Notes: generated by a model from the sequence alone, not told the origin. DNA of 64,000 nt from Paenibacillus alvei DSM 29 (GCF_000293805.1 NZ_AMBZ01000002.1:725001-789000), one strand, 5' to 3'; positions 1 through 13,636 are shown, numbered from the stretch's first letter. Numbers and translations: made by a program.

Positions 1-2643
<2,643 letters not shown>

Positions 2644-2722
2644 TATTTGATTCAACACGAACTTTCGCATTCAGTTTTCAAGGTATGACCTTGAACTTTA
2701 TATTGGCACTAAGCCAATGCTG

Positions 2723-2839
2723 TTTGGTGGCGATGGCGGAGGGGTTCCACGCGTACCCATCCCGAACACGACCGTTAAGCCCTCCAGCGCCGATGGTACT
2801 TGGACCGCAGGGTCCCGGGAGAGTAGGACGTCGCCAAGC
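2723..2839 (+). rRNA. 5S ribosomal RNA
   Basis: The segment starts TTTGGTGGCGATGGCG and contains CCCATCCCGAACACGACCGTTAAGC-type loop sequence and GAGAGTAGGACGTCGCCAAGC at the end. It is about 117 nt, the normal 5S length. It follows the 23S gene by about 80 bp with no tRNA in the spacer, and a terminator follows directly. Confidence 0.95.
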
Positions 2840-2843
2840 ACAC

Positions 2844-2879
2844 AAAAACCACTGTTGAGATTACTCAACGGTGGTTTTT
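2844..2879 (+). terminator. rRNA operon terminator
   Basis: The arms AAAAACCACTGTTGA and TCAACGGTGGTTTTT form a hairpin with one G-U pair and a short loop, ending in a T run. It lies four bases after 5S rRNA and closes the rRNA transcript. Confidence 0.9.
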
Positions 2880-3045
2880 CGTATATGCATGTCATAACCG
2901 TTTAGATAATGAATGGAGATCAGCTAACCATCTCATACTAACGATAAATATCCATGTAAAATGTGCACGTGCAGTGGACATTCATTCGTTTCGAAATGAA
3001 ATGAAAGCTCCTGAAAAAACGGATTCCAAAACAAGTCGCATATCC

Positions 3046-3074
3046 TTGACAGCCACATACTGCTTTGCTAAGAT
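3046..3074 (+). promoter_or_regulatory. sigma-A promoter of guaB
   Basis: A perfect -35 TTGACA (3046-3051) and a -10 TAAGAT (3069-3074) are separated by 17 bp, with an extended TGC just before the -10. Transcription would start near 3081, leaving a leader of about 100 nt. I see no purine riboswitch core in that leader. The stretch 2880-3045 shows nothing else I can support. Confidence 0.8.
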
Positions 3075-3104
3075 TGCAATAATATATTTTTAGAGATGAC
3101 GTGA

Positions 3105-4643
<1,539 letters not shown>

Positions 4644-4676
4644 TTGTGTTGCAAACACGGAAAATGTCGACAAGGA

Positions 4677-4708
4677 AAGACAGGGTATTACAACCCTGTC
4701 TTTTTTTT
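4677..4708 (+). terminator. guaB terminator
   Basis: The arms GACAGGG (4679-4685) and CCCTGTC (4694-4700) enclose TATTACAA and are followed by eight T residues. Confidence 0.9.
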
Positions 4709-4721
4709 GCGTGTCCGGCTA

Positions 4722-4730
4722 TGTTAGAAT
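4722..4730 (+). promoter_or_regulatory. extended -10 promoter of dacA
   Basis: TGTTAGAAT contains TAGAAT preceded by TG plus one base, an extended -10. The -35 position falls in the T run of the guaB terminator and does not match the consensus, so the extended element must carry the promoter. Confidence 0.5.
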
Positions 4731-4766
4731 AGCAATGGGACTCAACAGGGAGAGGAGTTGTACGTA

Positions 4767-6155
4767 GTGTCTAAGCAACATACAACAGTAAAACAAAACA
4801 AATGGAAACGAGCGGTCGCTTTGGTTACCGCATGTCAAATATTGAGCTTTGCCTTATTGCCATCTGCAGGAATGGTGGCTGCTGAGGCGGCTGCACAAAC
4901 GCAAACAAAGCAAGTAGCTACAACAAATGGAAATGCGGGACAAGTCATTACAGATAAGAAGAAGCTTGACTTGCAGCTTCGCTCAGCGGTACTCATGGAG
5001 GCCTCTACCGGAAAAGTATTAGTCGATGTTGACTCGGAAATTGCGTATCCTCCAGCCAGTATGACGAAGATGATGACAGAATATATTGTCATGGAAAAAG
5101 TAAAGAACAAAGAGTTGAGCTTTGATGATGAGGTTGTTACAAAGAAAAATGCTTCAGTAACGGAAGGGTCGCGCATCTTCTTAGCAGAAGGGGACAAGCA
5201 TAAAGTTCGGGATTTGTATATTGCGATGGCAATCGGATCCGCCAATGATGCGACAGTTGCTCTAGCTGAACATATTGCTGGCAGTGAAGCAGAATTCGTA
5301 AAAATTATGAACGAGACGGCAAAACGTCTTGGGATGACGAAGACACATTACATCAACTCTACTGGATTAGATTGGGCTAGTATGCCAAAAGACTTCCGTC
5401 CCGCTGAAAAAGCAGAGACTATGATGTCTGCTATGGATGTTGCAAAGCTAGTTCGTGCAATCGTTAACGATCATCCAGAATTCAGCGAGTTTACAAAAAT
5501 TCAATCCTATAAATTTAGAGAACGTGATAAAACGCCAATTTCCAACTTAAACTGGATGCTTGAAGCGAATAAGGATGTTGTGAACTTCAAGCGTTATGCA
5601 TATCAAGGTTTGGATGGAATGAAAACCGGATTTACTGATATAGCGCAATATTGTTTTGCAGGTACGGCTGTACGTGATAATATGCGTCTGATCTCGGTTG
5701 TTATGGGGGCAGCAAATAAAGGGGCTCGTTTCGAAGAAACAGCTAAATTGCTAAACCATGGCTTTGAGCATTTTGAAGTAAAGAACGAAATTGCACCGAA
5801 AAAGACAGTAGTAGGAGTAGAGACAGCTCCGATCAAAAAAGGTGTCGAGACAGAAGTGCCGATTGTTGCTGAGTCTGGTGCGTCATTTGTGATTCCGAAG
5901 GGTGCAAGTACCGAAGGTAAAGTAACAACAGAAGTAAATTTGAAGCCGGCAAGCGAGCTTATTGCGCCAATTAAGAAGGGTCAGCAAGTGGGAACCGTTA
6001 CGTTTACCTACAAGGACAATGGAGCCGAGCAGAAGAAAACGGTGAATATGATTGCCACAGAAGATGTGGAAAAGGGCAGTTGGTGGCGTCTATTCTTCCG
6101 TGCAATTGGAGAGTTCTTTGCTGATTTGTTCAAATCTATCAAAAATTTGTTCTAG
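4767..6155 (+). CDS. dacA: D-alanyl-D-alanine carboxypeptidase (PBP5 type)
   Basis: Removes the terminal D-Ala from peptidoglycan pentapeptides at the outer face of the membrane. The serine-peptidase signature is complete: SMTK at Ser98, SAN at 158-160 and KTG at 286-288. An N-terminal signal peptide ends near AEAAAQ. The tail (GSWWRLFFRAIGEFFADLF) is the amphipathic helix typical of PBP5 membrane anchors. The length of 462 residues fits the vegetative DacA family. The GTG at 4767 has GGAG nine bases upstream; a TTG at 4758 lies inside the ribosome-binding site and is less likely. Confidence 0.95.
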   Translation: MSKQHTTVKQNKWKRAVALVTACQILSFALLPSAGMVAAEAAAQTQTKQVATTNGNAGQVITDKKKLDLQLRSAVLMEASTGKVLVDVDSEIAYPPASMTKMMTEYIVMEKVKNKELSFDDEVVTKKNASVTEGSRIFLAEGDKHKVRDLYIAMAIGSANDATVALAEHIAGSEAEFVKIMNETAKRLGMTKTHYINSTGLDWASMPKDFRPAEKAETMMSAMDVAKLVRAIVNDHPEFSEFTKIQSYKFRERDKTPISNLNWMLEANKDVVNFKRYAYQGLDGMKTGFTDIAQYCFAGTAVRDNMRLISVVMGAANKGARFEETAKLLNHGFEHFEVKNEIAPKKTVVGVETAPIKKGVETEVPIVAESGASFVIPKGASTEGKVTTEVNLKPASELIAPIKKGQQVGTVTFTYKDNGAEQKKTVNMIATEDVEKGSWWRLFFRAIGEFFADLFKSIKNLF

Positions 6156-6203
6156 TTTCGAAGTATTGATCTATGAAATGGTCTACGTCTATGACAAAAT
6201 CAA

Positions 6204-6233
6204 TTGTCTATTCGATTGACCATCATGTAAAAT
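6204..6233 (+). promoter_or_regulatory. putative pdxS promoter
   Basis: TTGTCT (6204-6209) and TAAAAT (6228-6233) are separated by 18 bp, with TG directly before the -10. It lies about 55 bp before pdxS. Confidence 0.45.
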
Positions 6234-6290
6234 AGAGGAATGAAACTGTAGCAATAGGAAATGACTGATTAGTGGCGGGGGGCAAACAAA

Positions 6291-7172
6291 ATGGAAACAG
6301 GTACAGCTCGAGTAAAACGTGGTATGGCAGAAATGCAAAAGGGCGGCGTCATCATGGACGTCATGAATGCGGAGCAAGCGAAAATTGCTGAAGCAGCAGG
6401 CGCTACAGCGGTTATGGCGCTTGAACGTGTCCCATCTGACATTCGTGCAGCTGGTGGCGTAGCTCGTATGGCAGATCCGACAATCGTAGAAGAGGTTATG
6501 AAGGTTGTATCGATTCCAGTTATGGCAAAGGCACGTATTGGTCATTATGTAGAAGCCAAAGTATTGGAATCCCTTGGCGTTGATTACATTGATGAATCTG
6601 AAGTGCTGACTCCAGCAGATGAAGTATTCCATATTGATAAAAATACATTCACTGTGCCATTCGTATGCGGCGCTAAGGACTTGGGCGAAGCGCTCCGTCG
6701 CATTAGCGAAGGTGCGGCTATGATCCGTACGAAGGGTGAGCCGGGAACAGGCAATATTGTTGAGGCTGTTCGCCACATGCGTCTAATTACTAGCCAAGTG
6801 CGCAAAGTACAAAGCTTGTCCAAAGATGAGCTGTATGCAGAAGCGAAAAACTTGGGCGTAGCGTATGACTTGCTTCTTGAAGTACATGAGAGAGGCAAGC
6901 TCCCAGTTGTCAACTTCGCAGCAGGCGGTGTTGCAACCCCTGCAGATGCAGCGTTGATGATGCATTTGGGTGCAGACGGCGTATTTGTAGGCTCTGGTAT
7001 TTTCAAATCTGACAGTCCTGAGAAGTTCGCTCGTGCAATCGTAGAGGCGACAACTCATTATGAAGATTATGCGTTGATTGCAAATGTGTCCAAGAACCTT
7101 GGTACACCAATGAAGGGTATTGAGATTTCCAAGCTCGCGCCGTCTGAGCGTATGCAGGATCGCGGCTGGTAA
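6291..7172 (+). CDS. pdxS: pyridoxal 5'-phosphate synthase, synthase subunit
   Basis: Condenses ribose 5-phosphate, glyceraldehyde 3-phosphate and ammonia to PLP in the DXP-independent vitamin B6 pathway, in a complex with the glutaminase PdxT. The 293 residues fit the family length. Catalytic lysines are visible at K80 ([10 protein letters not shown]) and K148 ([11 protein letters not shown]), and Asp23 lies in [12 protein letters not shown] purine-rich site (GGCGGGGGGC) precedes the ATG. pdxT follows 119 bp downstream across a hairpin, so the two are very likely co-transcribed. Confidence 0.97.
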   Translation: METGTARVKRGMAEMQKGGVIMDVMNAEQAKIAEAAGATAVMALERVPSDIRAAGGVARMADPTIVEEVMKVVSIPVMAKARIGHYVEAKVLESLGVDYIDESEVLTPADEVFHIDKNTFTVPFVCGAKDLGEALRRISEGAAMIRTKGEPGTGNIVEAVRHMRLITSQVRKVQSLSKDELYAEAKNLGVAYDLLLEVHERGKLPVVNFAAGGVATPADAALMMHLGADGVFVGSGIFKSDSPEKFARAIVEATTHYEDYALIANVSKNLGTPMKGIEISKLAPSERMQDRGW

Positions 7173-7185
7173 GATCAATAACATG

Positions 7186-7226
7186 GCAGGCTGTAGGAAG
7201 CATCAATATGGTGCTTCCTAGTCTGC
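7186..7226 (+). other. intercistronic hairpin between pdxS and pdxT
   Basis: TAGGAAGCA (7194-7202) pairs perfectly with TGCTTCCTA (7212-7220). A further six pairs (7186-7191 with 7221-7226) continue the stem past a two-base bulge. No T run follows, so it is not an ordinary terminator. Function is unknown; RNA processing or stability is one option. Confidence 0.5.
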
Positions 7227-7291
7227 GTTAGAACCCAATCACCAAATGGTGTAAAAAGTACAAACCTCAGGGGAAAGAAGGGACTTCACGG

Positions 7292-7885
7292 ATGAACATC
7301 GGAGTATTGGCGCTGCAAGGCGCGGTAGCGGAACATATGCGCAGCTTGGAGGCAGCGGGAGCTCATGCGGTAGCCGTGAAGCGGCCAGAACAGCTGGATG
7401 AGCTGCAAGGGCTTATCATTCCTGGTGGAGAGAGTACTACCATTGGCAAGCTCATGCGTAAGTACGGTTTTATCGAAGCGCTTCGTGCATTTGCGGCTGC
7501 GGGAAAGCCGATATTCGGTACATGTGCGGGACTTATTTGTCTGGCAGAGCGAGTAGAAGGTCAGCAAGGACTAGAGGAACCGCATCTGCGGCTTATGGAT
7601 ATGACGGTATTGCGCAACGCATTTGGACGGCAACGTGAGAGTTTTGAAGCAGATTTGAATGTGAAGGGCATTGAGCAACCTGTACGAGCTGTGTTTATTC
7701 GTGCCCCGCTTATTCAATCAGTTGGTGAACGCGTGGATGTGCTGTGCGAAGTCAATGGTGAGATTGTGACAGCGAGACAAGATTCGCTGTTAGCTTGCTC
7801 GTTCCATCCAGAGCTGACATCCGACGTAAGCCTGCATCGATATTTCGTCGATATGGTTAAACAAGCTGAAAATGTAGCAGGCTAA
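7292..7885 (+). CDS. pdxT: pyridoxal 5'-phosphate synthase, glutaminase subunit
   Basis: Hydrolyses glutamine and channels ammonia to PdxS. It is a class I glutamine amidotransferase of 197 residues. The oxyanion strand PGGESTT is at 45-50, the nucleophile is Cys78 in GTCAGL, and His172 and Glu174 lie in SFHPELT; together these make the full triad. A GAAGGGA ribosome-binding site precedes the ATG. It follows pdxS in the standard order. Confidence 0.96.
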   Translation: MNIGVLALQGAVAEHMRSLEAAGAHAVAVKRPEQLDELQGLIIPGGESTTIGKLMRKYGFIEALRAFAAAGKPIFGTCAGLICLAERVEGQQGLEEPHLRLMDMTVLRNAFGRQRESFEADLNVKGIEQPVRAVFIRAPLIQSVGERVDVLCEVNGEIVTARQDSLLACSFHPELTSDVSLHRYFVDMVKQAENVAG

Positions 7886-7952
7886 AGGAAAGCGAACACT
7901 TTGACTCTTCCTCGAGATAAGGAGAGTTAAGGTGTTTTTATCAGATATACGG

Positions 7953-7958
7953 TATAAT
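7953..7958 (+). promoter_or_regulatory. -10 element before serS
   Basis: A perfect TATAAT lies 95 bp upstream of serS. I see no convincing -35 at 16-18 bp. The leader of about 90 nt is too short for, and lacks the motifs of, a T-box. Confidence 0.45.
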
Positions 7959-7968
7959 AGTGATATAG

Positions 7969-9330
<1,362 letters not shown>

Positions 9331-9344
9331 TTGAAAGAACACTA

Positions 9345-9373
9345 TTGCATTGTAACAATGCATATGATAAAAT
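9345..9373 (+). promoter_or_regulatory. promoter of tRNA-Ser
   Basis: TTGCAT (9345-9350) and TAAAAT (9368-9373) are 17 bp apart, with an extended TGA before the -10. Transcription would start near 9380. Confidence 0.65.
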
Positions 9374-9377
9374 AAAG

Positions 9378-9402
9378 ACTGTCCGACTCGATTCGGGCAG
9401 TC
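9378..9402 (+). other. hairpin just upstream of tRNA-Ser
   Basis: GACTGTCCG and CGGGCAGTC pair over nine positions with one G-U. There is no T run. It lies at or just after the predicted start site, so it would be the 5' leader of the pre-tRNA or part of the serS 3' end. Confidence 0.4.
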
Positions 9403-9408
9403 AAATAT

Positions 9409-9497
9409 GGAGAGGTACCGAAGTGGTCATAACGGGGCGGTCTTGAAAACCGTTAGGGTGCAAGCTCACGTGGGTTCGAATCCCACCCTCTCCGCCA
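9409..9497 (+). tRNA. tRNA-Ser (anticodon UGA)
   Basis: The acceptor GGAGAGG pairs with CCTCTCC, followed by discriminator G and an encoded CCA. The anticodon loop CTTGAAA presents TGA at 9444-9446. A long variable arm (GGGTGCAAGCTCAC) is the serine hallmark. The T-loop GGTTCGAATCC is intact. The gene is 89 nt long. Confidence 0.97.
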
Positions 9498-9513
9498 TAA
9501 CATTCAAATGTAG

Positions 9514-9543
9514 AACCCACATCCTTAGAGATGTGGGTTTTTT
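9514..9543 (+). terminator. tRNA-Ser terminator
   Basis: AACCCACATC (9514-9523) and GATGTGGGTT (9530-9539) pair perfectly and are followed by T residues. Confidence 0.88.
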
Positions 9544-9603
9544 GCTGTATAAAATGGCTCCGCTGACCGCAAACTGTAATTGAACAGTGGAGGTGTTGCT
9601 CTT

Positions 9604-9963
9604 ATGAATCAGGAAGAAAAGCTGCAAGTTGATCAGTCGACACTTGTGAGTGCTTGGCAGCAGACGCTGCCTACAAGGCTGAACCCTGGCGATCAAGCCA
9701 AAGTATTGCCTGACGGTGCGAATCCACAGGCACTCGTTATTCATATCGATACAGCCGGCCGTCAAATGTACTCATTCGATTTCCATTGCGCTTATGTGGA
9801 TACGCGCGAGGTCAAGCTCAATCTAATTGATGTCGAGAAGAGCGGAGTTCATATCGATGAGCGGACAGAGGTTGTGCAGGAGCTCGTTCAAAATTATATG
9901 CGTCACATACATGAGTGTGCGCAAGCACTGCATGATGTAACCAATCACGGCCAAGTACACTAG
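9604..9963 (+). CDS. conserved-looking hypothetical protein
   Basis: I do not recognise this 119-residue protein. It is soluble, with no signal peptide or membrane segment. The middle (ALVIHIDTAGRQMYSFDF) looks like beta strands, and the C-terminal half is a likely helix rich in His. The ATG at 9604 has GGAGG ten bases upstream; an in-frame TTG at 9580 lies before that site and is rejected. A second small gene starts 11 bp after its stop and an sspP-like gene follows, suggesting a small, perhaps sporulation-linked, operon. Confidence 0.75.
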   Translation: MNQEEKLQVDQSTLVSAWQQTLPTRLNPGDQAKVLPDGANPQALVIHIDTAGRQMYSFDFHCAYVDTREVKLNLIDVEKSGVHIDERTEVVQELVQNYMRHIHECAQALHDVTNHGQVH

Positions 9964-9974
9964 GAGGAATGAAG

Positions 9975-10145
9975 ATGACGAAAGCGAAGGATGGTCTGGA
10001 CAAAAATTTGAGCAATGTCATCAAGGACTTGGAGCAGGCACCTGTTACTAGTCATCATGCCCAGCAATTGCAGCAGGATCATAACGATCGGCGTCATCAG
10101 GATGCATTGAATCATGATAAGCCAACGGATTTGGAACATTTATAA
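9975..10145 (+). CDS. small hydrophilic hypothetical protein (56 aa)
   Basis: The short frame has AGGAGG seven bases before the ATG at 9975 and is followed 19 bp later by the sspP-like gene. The product is strongly hydrophilic, rich in Asp, His and Gln, and ends KPTDLEHL. I do not recognise a family. Tight packing between two genes with strong ribosome-binding sites supports it as a real gene. Confidence 0.6.
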   Translation: MTKAKDGLDKNLSNVIKDLEQAPVTSHHAQQLQQDHNDRRHQDALNHDKPTDLEHL

Positions 10146-10164
10146 TGACAGAGGAGCGTACGCA

Positions 10165-10317
10165 ATGAGCAAGCCAAGAGCAGTGCCTGTACCTGACAAG
10201 GAACAATCCAGCCGGCATCAAGCAGGCAATGAACGGAATGCGATGCAAGAGCCATTGTCAGGGTCTAAGAAGACGAAGAATGCGAATCATGTGAGTCACA
10301 ACAATCCTGAGGGATAA
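10165..10317 (+). CDS. sspP: small acid-soluble spore protein P family
   Basis: This 50-residue protein contains EPLSGSKKTKNANH, which matches the signature of SspP as I recall it from Bacillus (EPLSGSKKVKNRNH). SspP-type proteins accumulate in the spore core. A GAGG ribosome-binding site lies close upstream of the ATG. A strong terminator follows. I see no clear forespore (sigma-G) promoter; the gene may be read from upstream with its two small neighbours. The family assignment rests on this one motif, the size and the hydrophilic composition. Confidence 0.75.
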   Translation: MSKPRAVPVPDKEQSSRHQAGNERNAMQEPLSGSKKTKNANHVSHNNPEG

Positions 10318-10336
10318 GTCAAAGTGGAAACAATCA

Positions 10337-10382
10337 ACACGGATTTTCCTTGTTATGCGCAAGGGAGATCTGTGTTTTTTTG
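10337..10382 (+). terminator. terminator after sspP
   Basis: ACACGGATTTTCCTTG and CAAGGGAGATCTGTGT pair over 16 positions, including G-U pairs, around loop TTATGCG, followed by T7. Confidence 0.85.
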
Positions 10383-10470
10383 TGTCATGATAAAGAGTTA
10401 TTGTTGTCATTCACTAGTGCTTTCCTTATTAATATTTCCCAGTAGGGTCCAACATAGAAAGGAATTCCGA

Positions 10471-10476
10471 TATAAT
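10471..10476 (+). promoter_or_regulatory. -10 element before the YitT-family gene
   Basis: TATAAT lies 46 bp before the start codon. No good -35 is visible at the right distance, so this is a partial promoter call. Confidence 0.35.
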
Positions 10477-10521
10477 AAAGAGTGTAGTGTATTTTGAGGC
10501 TTGTATAGAGAGGTGAAAGCG

Positions 10522-11526
10522 ATGGAGCATCTGACGACGAACACCAATACTGACAACAGTAGTTCTAAGGAGAATCAAGCATCGGCTTCGCAAGAACCGG
10601 ATCATTTTGAAGCATTCGCCCAACTGAATGCCATGGACGGTGCAGCGGTTGCTAATGTACGACAGTATCAGCACACGAAGATTGGCCTGATTAAGCTTCT
10701 CAAGCGAATTATCTTTATTGTCGTTGGATCTGTCCTGATGGGGGTCGGACTTGAATTATTCCTCGTCCCGAATCAAATAACGGACGGCGGTGTAACCGGT
10801 ATTTCGATTATTTTGTCTTATGTAACCTCGATACCACTAGGCGTTTTTCTATTTCTTCTTAACTTGCCCTTCCTAATTGTCGGCTACAAGCAAATTGGCA
10901 AAACATTTGCCCTTTCCACATTGCTCGGCGTCCTTGTCATGTCGCTCAGTACGATGCTGCTGCATGATGTGAGCGCCTTTACGGAAAATACGTTCCTAGC
11001 TGCTGTATTTGGCGGGATTATTCTTGGGATCGGCGTTGGGCTAGTCATTCGATACGGCGGATCGTTGGATGGCACAGAAATAGTAGCGATTTTACTCAAT
11101 AAGCGAACCCCTTTCTCCGTAGGCGAAATTATTATGTTTTTCAACCTGTTCATACTCACGAGTGCTGGCTTCGTATTTGGCTGGGATCGTGCAATGTATT
11201 CCCTTATCGCGTATTACATTGCGTTCAAAATGATTGATATTACGGTTGAGGGATTGAACGATTCGAAGGCAGTATGGATTATAAGTGACAATCACAAGGA
11301 AATTGGAGATGCGCTGCTTAGCCGTCTTGGCCGAGGAGTAACCTATATGAAGGGTGAAGGTGGGTTCTCCGGGGATGAGAAAAAAGTGATTTTCACCGTC
11401 ATTACTCGATTGGAGGAAGCGAAGCTCAAAGGGATCGTAGAAGAGCTTGACGAGCAAGCGTTTCTTGCAATCGGCAACATTCATGACGTCAAGGGTGGAA
11501 GATTCAAGAAGAAAGACATCCATTAA
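10522..11526 (+). CDS. YitT family membrane protein
   Basis: The 334-residue integral membrane protein has five or so hydrophobic segments between residues 65 and 240. A soluble C-terminal domain ends (LDEQAFLAIGNIHDVKGGRFKKKDI), the layout of the YitT family (DUF161 plus DUF2179). GLELFLVPNQITDGGVTGIS and GSLDGTEIVAILLNKRTPFSVGEI are typical family stretches. Function is unknown in the family. The first 55 or so residues are hydrophilic and Ser/Thr/Asn-rich, which is longer than usual. The ATG at 10522 has GAGGTG upstream; an earlier TTG at 10501 is less likely. Confidence 0.9.
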   Translation: MEHLTTNTNTDNSSSKENQASASQEPDHFEAFAQLNAMDGAAVANVRQYQHTKIGLIKLLKRIIFIVVGSVLMGVGLELFLVPNQITDGGVTGISIILSYVTSIPLGVFLFLLNLPFLIVGYKQIGKTFALSTLLGVLVMSLSTMLLHDVSAFTENTFLAAVFGGIILGIGVGLVIRYGGSLDGTEIVAILLNKRTPFSVGEIIMFFNLFILTSAGFVFGWDRAMYSLIAYYIAFKMIDITVEGLNDSKAVWIISDNHKEIGDALLSRLGRGVTYMKGEGGFSGDEKKVIFTVITRLEEAKLKGIVEELDEQAFLAIGNIHDVKGGRFKKKDIH

Positions 11527-11674
11527 GAAAGATACGATAGGACGAAGTTCACATGTTTAAAAATAGAGTCATGAAATATATTTCAAAGGAACTATTTTCA
11601 ATGCCATACGTATAGGTTAATATATACTGGGTATTTTTAGACATACTTATTATGAGGAATAGGGGTTGAACAAG

Positions 11675-12736
11675 TTGAAAAGAGGTTAGAAGAGCGCATT
11701 AGCACTAATATTTGCTCTAGCTTTAATTATTACGGGGTGTGGAGCGAAGTCTAGTCCGAAGGAATTAATCGAGGGTTCTTTAGGTAAGTCCCTCGATATG
11801 AAATCTTATGCATTTAATACATCGATTAAGTTAGAAGATCTTCAAGTGGATAATGGTTCGGCAGCACTTGATCCAAATGCAAAAATGGTTCTCAATATGC
11901 TGAAAAATGCTGAGCTTAGCGTAAATGGCGTTGTACAACAAGAGCCAATCAAGATGGAAGCGAATGTTGAAATTAGCCTTAAAGGCGACATGGAAATGAA
12001 GTTCTCTCTTCCATTCTCCATGGATGAAAATAAAATGTGGGTAAAGATTCCGAATATTCCGATGTTGGCTGGTCAAATTCCTGATGAATTGGTTGGGAAG
12101 ACAGTTGAACTGGACTTGAAGAAACTTGCTGAAGATTCAGGTCAAGAGATGCCATCCGCAAAGGATTTGAAGGCAATGCAAAACCTGAGCAACGATTTGT
12201 TCAAAGCACTTCTTGGCAAGTTCGATGAGAAAACATATTTCTCCATAGTTGAGAAAAAAGACGCTGGTCTTCCTGAAAGTGTAGATGCGAAGCAAATTGT
12301 GAAGTTCAATGTTACAAATGAGAACTTGGAGCAATTCGTTACAACATTCGTTAAGGATGCGTTGCCTGCAATCGCTGATGTATTAGGCAAGGAAGAGTAC
12401 AGCAAGCTGCTTAAAGTGGAAAAAGACCAAGTTGAGAAAATGAAGCAAGAAATGAAAACAGATGACAGTGAACTGAAAAAGGGCATCGAAGAAATGAAGA
12501 AGTCGTTGAAGATTAACGAGCTGAGCGTGACTACAGCAGTTAACAAGGATCAATACCCTGCATACCAAGTTGTTGTAGCAAACTTGGATGTAACTGGCGA
12601 CGATGGTGTGAAATCGAAGATTGCCGCTCGTTTGACAAGTGAATTGAGCAAGATCAACGAGAAGGTTGAATTTAAACCAGTACCATCCGATGTTCTGACG
12701 ATGGAACAATTGCAGCAAATGTTCGGTGGCTATTAA
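11675..12736 (+). pseudogene. lipoprotein gene interrupted by an in-frame TAG
   Basis: From a TTG at 11675, with AGGGG eight bases upstream, the frame reads four codons and then TAG at 11687-11689. It then continues in the same frame with a classic lipoprotein signal peptide (ALALIFALALIITGCG, lipobox LIITGC) and a 340-residue body to the stop at 12736. The body is rich in Lys, Glu and Leu and resembles extracytoplasmic lipoproteins; I do not recognise the family. Without the start, expression could only begin at an internal ATG such as 11798, which would lack the signal peptide. The long intact downstream frame suggests a recent nonsense change or a sequence error. Confidence 0.7.
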
Positions 12737-12794
12737 GATAAAGTCAAAGGAAGGTCGTCGTTCTCTTAGAGAGCGGCGGTATATTAACAAAGGG

Positions 12795-12842
12795 AGAAGC
12801 CGCATGGTTCAACTAGGTTGAGCCTGCGGCTTCTTTCTTTTT
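12795..12842 (+). terminator. terminator after the lipoprotein gene
   Basis: GAAGCCGCA pairs with TGCGGCTTC, and inside it GGTTCAAC pairs with GTTGAGCC, giving 17 pairs in all around a three-base loop. TTTCTTTTT follows. The convergent tadA gene may use the same hairpin. Confidence 0.85.
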
Positions 12843-12851
12843 GCATATAGA

Positions 12852-13424
<573 letters not shown>

Positions 13425-13458
13425 TTATTCATCGAACAAATATTCGTTGTTAACAGTG

Positions 13459-13507
13459 TGTGTATAATCCTGTGGATAACTAATAATTGTGCACAGGATT
13501 ATACACA
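13459..13507. repeat. perfect 16-bp inverted repeat
   Basis: TGTGTATAATCCTGTG (13459-13474) and CACAGGATTATACACA (13492-13507) are exact reverse complements with a 17-base spacer. A second perfect inverted pair, TTATACACAT (13499-13508) with ATGTGTATAA (13531-13540), overlaps it. Both sit inside the DnaA-box cluster. Confidence 0.9.
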
Positions 13508-13551
13508 TCTTATCCATAACTGTTCACATTATGTGTATAAGTTGTTGATAA
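13459..13551 (+). promoter_or_regulatory. cluster of six DnaA-box-like 9-mers
   Basis: One perfect box (TGTGGATAA, 13471-13479) and five boxes with one mismatch lie within 93 bp. These are TGTGTATAA 13459-13467, TTATACACA 13499-13507, TTATCCATA 13510-13518, TGTGTATAA 13532-13540 and TGTTGATAA 13543-13551. They form three close pairs with start-to-start spacing of 12, 11 and 11 bp. The gap between tadA and the kinase is about 417 bp. A DnaA-binding control or titration region is the inference; dnaA and dnaN are not in the window, so I do not call it oriC. Confidence 0.55.
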
Positions 13552-13583
13552 CTATGTGTTATTCATATCGGCAGGGTCGGAAC

Positions 13584-13636
13584 TTGTCGATATTATTATA
13601 CCTTCTTCCTACAATAATCGCCAAAACCATCGACAA
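13584..13636. promoter_or_regulatory. two inverted Spo0A-box-like sites
   Basis: TTGTCGAT at 13584-13591 and its reverse complement ATCGACAA at 13629-13636 each match the Spo0A consensus TTGTCGAA except for the last base. They lie 120-175 bp before the kinase gene. Such short matches occur by chance, so support is modest. Confidence 0.3.
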
